Shown here: positions 1 to 5,039 of the stretch, in pieces
Layout of the letters: each line of letters starts with the position of its first letter
Numbering within the stretch: position 1 is the first letter of the stretch
Origin: Acidobacteriota bacterium
Lineage (GTDB): Bacteria; Acidobacteriota; Terriglobia; Terriglobales; Acidobacteriaceae
Assembly (NCBI GenBank): GCA_021781255.1
Contig: JAJXXG010001049.1
Span: 1-6,551, forward strand
Length of the DNA stretch: 6,551 nt
Reading direction: 5' to 3'
Position numbers and translations under genes: made by a program
The notes under the pieces: model-generated
What the model was told of the DNA's origin: nothing
The model's input: only the letters and a program-made list of their open reading frames with translations
Database searches by the model: none

Positions 1-15
1 GATCCGGTAGAGGCG

Positions 16-54
16 CTTCGCGAAGAGTAGTCGAACGGTCTCCGACAGGTCGGA
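16..54. repeat. Two short palindromes beyond the parB terminator
   Basis: CTTCGCGAAG at 16-25 is a perfect 10-bp palindrome. TCCGAC-AG-GTCGGA at 41-54 is a perfect 6-bp inverted repeat with a 2-base centre. Neither matches the common parS consensus. They lie next to a ParB-family gene, where binding sites are often found, but short palindromes also arise by chance. Nothing else is recognisable in the first 75 bases. Confidence 0.35.
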
Positions 55-74
55 TTGTCGGGCCAAACCCACAC

Positions 75-103
75 AAAAGCGGAGCCTGTCACCAGGCTCC
101 GCT
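75..103 (-). terminator. Rho-independent terminator after the parB-like gene
   Basis: A perfect 11-bp inverted repeat (AGCGGAGCCTG at 78-88 and its complement at 93-103) with a 4-base loop. On the minus strand it is followed by TTTTGTG. It starts 22 bases after the parB-like stop codon and reads in the right direction to end the ardC-like/parB-like transcript. The T run is short (four, the first within the stem), but the stem is long and GC-rich. Confidence 0.82.
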
Positions 104-125
104 GTGCTTGTGACAAAACTGGAAG

Positions 126-1748
126 CTACGCCGCAACTGATTTCTTTGCCGCTTTTGCATGCGGCTTGGATGGCGACAGTTGAGTTAGTTTTGTGGCAGG
201 TTTCGACTTTTCCTTCGACATGAACTCCTGTTTGACCTTCGTTGTGATGGTATCCACATCCACTTTGTATACCTGGGCGGCATCTCGGAGAATCCGTCCC
301 GCGTCCGTCTGGTTGTGCGTAGAAATTAGAATTACCATCTCGACCAAGATGCGGCCCAGCTTGCTCTCCTCGGCCTTGGAAAGAAATGCGGCCAGCAGTT
401 TCGCCTGGGCATCCCCATCCTTCGGTTTACCCATGCTGTGTTGCCGGATGAGGATGGCAAGCCGCCGCTCGTCCAGCATTGCGACCAGTCGCTGTGCCAC
501 AAACAAGAGATCGCGCTTCATCAGGCGGACAGGAACCGCATCGCCGATGGCTTTGAGCACCCGCATCCCGGTGGTCTGCGCGATGGCCTCCTCGCGGCGG
601 CGCTTCTCCTGTTCGGCTTTGAAGGCGGCGTCGGCGCGCGTGTGCTGCTGTTGCCGTTTCGGGTGGTGGACCGGGCACTCGGGATTGGCGCAAACCCGCT
701 TGATTTCGCCCTTCTCAGTGCCTTCCGTGACAATCGCTTCGGTGGTGTACTTGCACGCCTTGTATTCAGGCCAGTCTCGCTGCTCTTTCCGCTGCGGCTT
801 GTCCTGCCGAACTTCGACGTACTTGTTTCGGGGAATCGCTGCGCTGCCATCCTTCGACTGTCCGTAGGCAGTGCTGATTTGTACCAGCTTCGGCTTGGCC
901 GCGATGGTCTGCATCACGTGCGCGTCCAGCTTCGCTTGGAAGCATTTGGGGTCGCTGCACGAATCAGGCTGGCTGGCCCCGAGATCGGTGAACAGCAGAA
1001 CATTGTGCCCGGTCCGCTTTGGGCACTCAATACAGGAACCCGCTTCCGGCACGAGCTGCGCGTTCTCTTTTGAGAACGGTGCGGACCTGAGTTCAAGCAA
1101 GATGTTCTGCTCAATCCATTGGTGGAGGTGGCGCACTGGAAGTAGTATTCGCTTCGGCTTACTTCCGTTACCGTAGCTCTCCTGATAGCAGGCGGAGAGT
1201 GCGTCCTCTTGCTGCTCGGGCTGGAGCTTCGCTAAGAGCAGTGCGTGGCCTACGCCGATTTCGTCCTTTGCGAAAGCTTCCACAACGACAGGGACAAGCT
1301 CGGTGAGCTTCAATCGTGCGGCGATGTACGCGGGAGTCTTGCCGCATTTTGCTGCGATCTGCTCGACGGAATACTTCGGCTCGTCCAATTTGAGCAGGGC
1401 GGCGAAGCCCTGCGCCTCTTCAAGCGGATGCACGTCGCGCCGTTGTAGGTTTTCAACCAACTGGGCTTCCAAAACCTGCGCGTCGGTCATCGCGCGGATG
1501 CTTACCGGTACAGTGGCAGCATCGGCCATCTGCGCCGCGCGATGGCGCTGTGCGCCAAAAACGATTTCGAAGCGTTCGCCCTTGGGCCGTACAAGCAAGG
1601 GCGAGAGGACGCCGTGGATGCGGATGCTCTCCGCGAGTTCCTTCAGAAACGGCTCATCAAAATGACGACGCGGGTTGGTGTCGGATTCGAAGAGCAGAGA
1701 CACGGGAAGATCACGGTACTCGGTGGCGGTCGTCTCGATCATGGTCAT
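126..1748 (-). CDS. ParB/RepB/Spo0J-family partition-like protein with cysteine-rich insertions
   Basis: A 540-residue ParB-family DNA-binding protein, of the kind that binds centromere-like sites and works with a ParA ATPase in plasmid or element segregation. The N-terminal ParB/sulfiredoxin-like domain is clear: NPRRHF at residues 25-30, a GAQRHRAA variant of the GERRxRA box near 65-72, and ENLQRRDVHPLEEAQGF at about 99-115. A helix-turn-helix follows (about 126-151, YSVEQIAAKCGKTPAYIAAR). The C-terminal half is longer than in chromosomal ParB and carries cysteine clusters: C239xxC242 with C264 and C269, then C332, C353, C358 with H361/H362, which look like zinc sites. Basic and charged stretches lie at about 370-388 and 510-540. 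The ATG at 1748 is preceded by AAGGAG seven bases upstream, which fixes the start; a second ATG two codons on is less well placed. The gene lies 71 bases downstream of the ardC-like gene on the same strand and ends at an intrinsic terminator. No parA is visible, so a non-partition regulatory role is also possible. Confidence 0.92.
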   Translation of the reverse strand: MTMIETTATEYRDLPVSLLFESDTNPRRHFDEPFLKELAESIRIHGVLSPLLVRPKGERFEIVFGAQRHRAAQMADAATVPVSIRAMTDAQVLEAQLVENLQRRDVHPLEEAQGFAALLKLDEPKYSVEQIAAKCGKTPAYIAARLKLTELVPVVVEAFAKDEIGVGHALLLAKLQPEQQEDALSACYQESYGNGSKPKRILLPVRHLHQWIEQNILLELRSAPFSKENAQLVPEAGSCIECPKRTGHNVLLFTDLGASQPDSCSDPKCFQAKLDAHVMQTIAAKPKLVQISTAYGQSKDGSAAIPRNKYVEVRQDKPQRKEQRDWPEYKACKYTTEAIVTEGTEKGEIKRVCANPECPVHHPKRQQQHTRADAAFKAEQEKRRREEAIAQTTGMRVLKAIGDAVPVRLMKRDLLFVAQRLVAMLDERRLAILIRQHSMGKPKDGDAQAKLLAAFLSKAEESKLGRILVEMVILISTHNQTDAGRILRDAAQVYKVDVDTITTKVKQEFMSKEKSKPATKLTQLSPSKPHAKAAKKSVAA

Positions 1749-1755
1749 TGAGAAT

Positions 1756-1761
1756 CTCCTT
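1756..1761 (-). promoter_or_regulatory. Ribosome binding site of the parB-like gene
   Basis: AAGGAG on the minus strand with a seven-base spacer to the ATG at 1748. The strong match and ideal spacing support that start. The site lies downstream of the intercistronic hairpin, so the gene can be translated independently of the ardC-like gene. Confidence 0.8.
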
Positions 1762-1784
1762 ATGGTTGTCGAGCGTGAAGGCAG

Positions 1785-1808
1785 GCGGACGCATCCGGGT
1801 GCGTCCGC
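1785..1808 (-). repeat. Intercistronic hairpin between the ardC-like and parB-like genes
   Basis: A perfect 9-bp inverted repeat (GCGGACGCA at 1785-1793, TGCGTCCGC at 1800-1808) with a 6-base loop. On the minus strand it begins 11 bases after the ardC-like stop codon and ends 23 bases before the parB-like ribosome binding site. No T tract follows, so it is not a classical terminator. It may protect or process the mRNA, or weaken read-through, and so set different levels of the two proteins. Confidence 0.65.
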
Positions 1809-1819
1809 TCGGATTTGCG

Positions 1820-2788
1820 TTAGCTGGCGGCTGCGAATTGCTCCGCTTCATCAATGCGGAGTGCGCGGAGGATGGTGGACGCGGTGCGCTGTATGACCTC
1901 AAGACTTTCAGCCAAAAGGGATGCGTTCCCGTGGTAAAGCTGGATGTAGTCACTGGAGGCCGTGCCCATTTCCAATCCCACGGCCTGCCCCACGATGAAC
2001 GCCACGGCTTCTGCCTCTGTCTCACGGACAACTTTGGTTGTGAACGTCCGGCGCTCACTGCGGTGCAAAAGCTCGTGCGCGGTTTCATGGACTAAAGTGG
2101 TGAACTCTTCGGGCCTCGCCTGTCCGGGAAGCAAGGCAATTCTGCCGCCATAGCTAACGCCCAGGGCGGGTCCAATGCTCTGGTCGAATTCAAGCGCGAT
2201 GTTCTGCCGGCCTAGAAACTCGATGAGCCGGTCGCGATTCTCGCCCACGTCACCGGAAATCGTGTGGTTCAGTTCTGGCAGGTCCGCGCCTTCGGTCTGT
2301 TCGTAATCGAAGACATAAACGGCGCGGAACCCGACTAGGACTCGCTGCGGATTGCTTTCCGTTTCCTCCTCGGAATCGTCCTTGCGGCGGCGGTAGCCCG
2401 TGATCGGAGCGAGAATCTGGATGCCCTTCTCGCCGCGTTTCACGAACCGGCCAAGCTCTTTCCACTTCCCGAATCCGGCAACGCGGGTGGCGGTGGGTCG
2501 TTGGCGTGCGATCTGGAGAATGTTCCCGAAGGAATAATTATGGAATCGGGCCATCGTGCGGAGGTAGGCCGCGAGCGTGTCGCTGTGTCCGGCCTCAAGC
2601 TGCTGGACGAGGTAATCCACGGCCTGCTTGATGATTGCCTGTGTGGGATTGTCCTTTTGGGAAGTCCGCTCCTGATAGGGCGAATCGCTACGGCTGTTCC
2701 GCTGCGCCGCATTTTTCCTGTGCGGCGCGGTGCGATGGTTCTGGCTTCCGGCGTTGATTGCGGTCTGCGTGTCAATGACGACTGGCAT
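1820..2788 (-). CDS. ArdC-like antirestriction protein / zincin-like metallopeptidase
   Basis: A 322-residue protein of the ArdC-like type, in which an N-terminal ssDNA-binding domain is joined to a zinc-peptidase domain. Plasmid ArdC protects incoming DNA from restriction. Residues 1-45 are low-complexity and polar. The ArdC-type N-terminal domain spans about 50-165, with the recognisable FHNYSFGNILQIARQRP at 82-98, then GFGKWKELGRFVKRGEKG (105-122) and a VYVFDYEQT strand (157-165). The peptidase domain carries HETAH at 234-238 and an ETEAEAVAF helix at 257-265, which supplies the likely third zinc ligand (E257 or E260). I chose the ATG at 2788 because AGGAG lies six bases upstream. The frame stays open to an ATG at 2881, but that extension has no family resemblance and enters the large inverted repeat. 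It is the first gene of the unit with parB. ImmA/IrrE-like regulatory proteases share the HExxH/ExEA pattern and are the main alternative for the C-terminal half. Confidence 0.87.
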   Translation of the reverse strand: MPVVIDTQTAINAGSQNHRTAPHRKNAAQRNSRSDSPYQERTSQKDNPTQAIIKQAVDYLVQQLEAGHSDTLAAYLRTMARFHNYSFGNILQIARQRPTATRVAGFGKWKELGRFVKRGEKGIQILAPITGYRRRKDDSEEETESNPQRVLVGFRAVYVFDYEQTEGADLPELNHTISGDVGENRDRLIEFLGRQNIALEFDQSIGPALGVSYGGRIALLPGQARPEEFTTLVHETAHELLHRSERRTFTTKVVRETEAEAVAFIVGQAVGLEMGTASSDYIQLYHGNASLLAESLEVIQRTASTILRALRIDEAEQFAAAS

Positions 2789-2794
2789 TTCATG

Positions 2795-2799
2795 CTCCT
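2795..2799 (-). promoter_or_regulatory. Ribosome binding site deciding the ardC-like start
   Basis: AGGAG on the minus strand with a six-base spacer to the ATG at 2788. The longer possible start at 2881 lies 93 bases upstream inside a large inverted repeat, so this site favours the shorter 322-residue product. Confidence 0.75.
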
Positions 2800-2805
2800 G
2801 ATGAA

Positions 2806-2817
2806 GCCCCGAAGGGC
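2806..2817 (-). promoter_or_regulatory. UUCG-capped hairpin in the ardC-like leader
   Basis: On the minus strand GCCC-TTCG-GGGC forms a 4-bp stem closed by a C(UUCG)G tetraloop, a loop known to be unusually stable in RNA. It ends six bases before the AGGAG of the ardC-like gene. In a transcript starting further upstream it would sit against the ribosome binding site and could modulate initiation. The stem is short, so its effect is uncertain. Confidence 0.45.
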
Positions 2818-2865
2818 CGATTGGCGTTTGGAAGCAAGAGCACCCAAACCAAATTTTTTTCGTTG

Positions 2866-3011
2866 AGTGCCCCCGCTTCATGGCTCTTGCAACGGGCGGA
2901 GGTGGAAGGTTCTGTCAAGGGCGGGTGCTTTTCCGTTCATCGCAGCGCAGCGGAGACCCTTGACAGGTTCTCCCGCCTCTGCCATGGCCCGTTGCCTGAA
3001 GCGGGGGCACT
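2866..3011. repeat. Large nested inverted repeat (~146 bp) upstream of the ardC-like gene
   Basis: Four nested complementary blocks in register. The outer is 15 bp perfect (AGTGCCCCCGCTTCA at 2866-2880 with 2997-3011). The next is 9 bp perfect (GCAACGGGC at 2889-2897 with 2987-2995). The third is 7 bp with one G-T pair (2899-2905 with 2973-2979). The inner is 10 bp perfect (CTGTCAAGGG at 2912-2921 with 2957-2966). The central loop of about 35 bases (2922-2956) contains a GCAGCGCAGCGG stretch. Weaker T-rich/A-rich complementarity continues outside the outer arms. No clear target-site duplication flanks it and no transposase is near. It could be a structured RNA or leader of the ardC-like transcript, a protein-binding or cruciform site, or a miniature inverted-repeat element. 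Confidence 0.8.
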
Positions 3012-3130
3012 GAGACGAGAAAGAAATGTGGCGGCGTTCGTTCGAGATCGAGTGCCGGAGACGGATCTGCCGCGAATTCTGAATAGATCAAGAAAGACGA
3101 TCTGAGCGCTTCGGCAGTTGGAAAGTGAGG

Positions 3131-3198
3131 GTAAAGCACGGAGCCTTTTCGCTGTGCGCTGCTCCTGAATCAAAAGGGGGACCACTCTGCTGCTTTAC
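3131..3198 (+). promoter_or_regulatory. Nested inverted repeat in the leader of the HNH gene
   Basis: GTAAAGCA at 3131-3138 is exactly complementary to TGCTTTAC at 3191-3198. Inside it CCTTTT at 3144-3149 pairs with AAAAGG at 3172-3177, and GAG/CTC (3141-3143/3185-3187) could add a short block between. The whole ends 15 bases before the ATG at 3214. If transcribed it would fold the leader immediately ahead of the start codon; as DNA it could be an operator. The call rests on complementarity only. Confidence 0.45.
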
Positions 3199-3213
3199 AC
3201 TTCTCCAAGGGAA

Positions 3214-4155
3214 ATGCGCATCTTCGTAGCAATTACCGACAACGATTGGTATCAGCTCCATGCTGCGCGTAAAAACGTTGATGAGGTGAATTTTTGGCGT
3301 CCATCCCCAACTGCCAATTTCGTAGCGCTGGAACCTGGCGAGCTGCTGCTGTTCAAGCTACATGCGCCATTGAACTTTATCGCGGGTGGAGGGTTTTTCA
3401 CCCGATTCCTTCATCTACCTATCAGCCTGGCGTGGGATGCATTTAGAGAGTGCAATGGAGTCTCGTCTCTTCAGGAAATGCGTGAGAGGATTGCACAATA
3501 TCGCCATATCAAGTTGAATTCGGCTGACAACCCTAATGTCGGTTGCATTATGTTGGCGGAGCCGTTTTTCTGGAGCCGAGAACTGTGGTTTCTGCCTCCT
3601 CCAGAATTCAGTCGATACAACCAGCAGGGGCAAGGCTTCGATTCGGAAACTGGTCCTGGTCAATCTCTTTGGAGCGCAGTGGCAGAACGACTCAAGACGG
3701 CACCTCCATTGGACGTTGATACAGCAACCGCGACGATCGCTGCGATTGAATCAGGCGGTTACGGAAAGCCTCAAATCGTGCTACCAAGGCTAGGCCAAGG
3801 ATCTTTTCGAGTTCTCATTACAGACGTTTACGAGCGACGTTGTGCATTTACGGGAGAGCGGACTTTACCTGTGTTGGATGCCGCCCACATCACCCCGTAC
3901 TCAGTGTCCAAACGACACGAACTCTCAAATGGGCTTTTGATGCGCAGTGACCTGCACCGCCTATTTGACGGAGGCTACCTCACCGTCGATCCGACGGAAC
4001 GCAAAGTGGTCGTGAGCGATCGGATTCGTCAAGAGTTTGAGAATGGCAAGGAATACTACCGGCTTGAAGGTCAAACTATCCGGGAACCGCGCGAGGTCAA
4101 AATGAGGCCGCTTCCCGAGAACCTCGAATACCATGCGTACAATGTGTTCCGGTAA
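3214..4155 (+). CDS. HNH endonuclease, putative restriction nuclease with PUA/EVE-like N-terminus
   Basis: A 313-residue DNA endonuclease of a widespread family usually annotated as HNH or putative restriction endonuclease. The C-terminal HNH domain is intact: RRCAFTGER (208-216) with C210, LDAAHITPYS (221-230) with H225, the N239-G pair, and SDLHRLFDGGYLTVDP (245-260) with H248. The N-terminal domain (about 1-75) reads MRIFVAITDNDWY, then VNFWRP, then LEPGELLLFKLHAPLNFIAG and GFF. This pattern of a basic/aromatic strand, a PGE turn, F-K and a G-G-G turn resembles EVE/PUA-like modified-base readers, which suggests a modification-dependent nuclease; that link is inference. The start fits the usual family N-terminus, although the ribosome binding site (AAGGGA at 3207-3212) is very close to the ATG. 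It converges on drmC with 12 bases between stop codons. Its base composition looks lower in G+C than the ardC/parB unit, which suggests a separate origin. Confidence 0.92.
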   Translation: MRIFVAITDNDWYQLHAARKNVDEVNFWRPSPTANFVALEPGELLLFKLHAPLNFIAGGGFFTRFLHLPISLAWDAFRECNGVSSLQEMRERIAQYRHIKLNSADNPNVGCIMLAEPFFWSRELWFLPPPEFSRYNQQGQGFDSETGPGQSLWSAVAERLKTAPPLDVDTATATIAAIESGGYGKPQIVLPRLGQGSFRVLITDVYERRCAFTGERTLPVLDAAHITPYSVSKRHELSNGLLMRSDLHRLFDGGYLTVDPTERKVVVSDRIRQEFENGKEYYRLEGQTIREPREVKMRPLPENLEYHAYNVFR

Positions 4156-4167
4156 CAGCCCATTTTC
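4156..4167. other. 12-bp convergent junction between the HNH gene and drmC
   Basis: The plus-strand TAA (4153-4155) and the minus-strand TAG (4170-4168) are separated by 12 bases. There is no room for an intrinsic terminator between them and I see none at either gene end. Transcripts from the two sides would therefore be expected to run into the opposite gene unless Rho acts. Confidence 0.6.
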
Positions 4168-5034
4168 CTAAACAATCTGCGCGATTTCGAGAATCGAATC
4201 GACAAGCGTGGCAACCGGTCGGACGCAGGGACCCGCGATTTGGACCCCGCATTCGAGCGACAGTTCTTTGGAAGCGCGGTTCATGTTTGACGAGCCGATG
4301 TAGGCCGCACTATTGTCGCAGAGGACAATCTTGGCGTGAAAGGTTTCGACCTTAGCATCTCGAGTGTTCGGATCGTGCTCGATCGCGTACCGGTAGACTC
4401 TAATACCTTGTCGAGCGTGCTCGCTACGCCTTGATTCGAGGAGTTCTCTCAGCGCTAGATCAGTACCGCGCACAATGAGGGTTCGCTCCACTCCAGGGAA
4501 TGGGCCCGCGAAGAGTTCTTCCACCCAATCCATACCGATTTCGTCAAGAAATGGGCTGAGAATCACCAACCGATTCCTTGCCGTCGATGCGAGAGCGATG
4601 AGCGCGTCGCGTGTGTTATGTAGGCGTGCCCATCCAAATTTTTGTTTAGGTAAGACTTCCATCAGCCGGGACGGGTGCAGTGGCGGGCTCAGGACAATCT
4701 CAACGCTATTGCTGTCGCGGAATTCAAAAGTCGCATTGGCTGCTCCGCGCAAGAAAATGGAACCATCGCGCGCGTCTGATTGCGAAAGAACGCGTGTAAG
4801 AACGCCTGAAGCGCGTTCCAAAATCCTGAGTTCAACGAATGAGTCGATGAGCCGGCGCGTGCGCTCCGAGGAGACTCCCTCGTCCCTCGCCATATCCGCG
4901 ATCATGCCCGCGCTCAGGTGGGGGCTCGGCGCCAGTGCGATTGCACTAAGCAGCCGCGAGGCGCCCAGGAGGTCGAAGCGTAGAGACCTGAACAGGAGGT
5001 CGTCGCTTATCGGCTTGTACGAGTGTGAGGACAC
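4168..5034 (-). CDS. drmC: DrmC-like phospholipase-D-family protein of a DISARM system
   Basis: A 288-residue protein with a single PLD (HKD) motif: HAKIVLCD at 233-240 gives H233, K235 and D240, followed by the GSSN loop at 247-250. The PLD fold appears to begin near 140, where ARNRLVILSPFLDEIGMDW (152-170) matches the first strand region of PLDc_2 proteins. Residues about 25-80 look like a winged helix-turn-helix. In DISARM, DrmC is the PLD-like core component beside the helicase DrmA and the DUF1998 protein DrmB. PLD-family nucleases with one HKD motif usually act as dimers. The frame is open back to an ATG at 5274, but that extra stretch lies over the drmB end and reads as arginine/serine-rich noise. 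I place the start at GTG 5034, with AGGAG seven bases upstream and five bases after the drmB stop. A generic PLD nuclease is the alternative, but the drmB neighbour makes drmC likely. Confidence 0.82.
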   Translation of the reverse strand: MSSHSYKPISDDLLFRSLRFDLLGASRLLSAIALAPSPHLSAGMIADMARDEGVSSERTRRLIDSFVELRILERASGVLTRVLSQSDARDGSIFLRGAANATFEFRDSNSVEIVLSPPLHPSRLMEVLPKQKFGWARLHNTRDALIALASTARNRLVILSPFLDEIGMDWVEELFAGPFPGVERTLIVRGTDLALRELLESRRSEHARQGIRVYRYAIEHDPNTRDAKVETFHAKIVLCDNSAAYIGSSNMNRASKELSLECGVQIAGPCVRPVATLVDSILEIAQIV

Positions 5035-5039
5035 ACCTT

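Larger units (their letters stand above)
2789..3213. other. Divergent intergenic region, no convincing gene
   Basis: This 425-bp region separates the minus-strand ardC-like gene from the plus-strand HNH gene, so it must hold both promoters. Short open frames exist on both strands but none has a ribosome binding site with a plausible protein behind it. What it does contain is structure: the UUCG hairpin, an A/T run (AAATTTTTTT, 2851-2860), a ~146-bp nested inverted repeat and a second nested repeat just before the HNH gene. TTGACA occurs on both strands in the inner arms of the large repeat (2960-2965 plus, 2918-2913 minus). Neither has a recognisable -10 box at 16-18 bases, so I do not call a promoter. 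Confidence 0.6.

Noticed and set aside
438..1073. Long plus-strand open frames opposite the parB-like gene
   Set aside because: The minus-strand frame has unmistakable ParB motifs; the opposite frames are by-products of its GC-rich codon usage.
2789..2881. N-terminal extension of the ardC-like protein to an ATG at 2881
   Set aside because: The 31 extra residues show no family resemblance, the start lies within an arm of the large inverted repeat, and the ATG at 2788 has a well-placed AGGAG.
2913..2965. Divergent promoters from the TTGACA hexamers on both strands
   Set aside because: No acceptable -10 hexamer is found 16-18 bases downstream on either strand. The two TTGACA copies are simply the complementary arms of the inner stem.
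2854..3026. Intrinsic terminator formed by the large inverted repeat and the nearby T run
   Set aside because: On the plus strand the T run precedes the stem; on the minus strand the stem is followed by A-rich sequence. Neither gives a stem followed by T's.
2915..3185. Small open frames of about 74-94 codons in the intergenic region on both strands
   Set aside because: They translate the arms and loop of the inverted repeat, have no clear ribosome binding site, and show no recognisable protein features.
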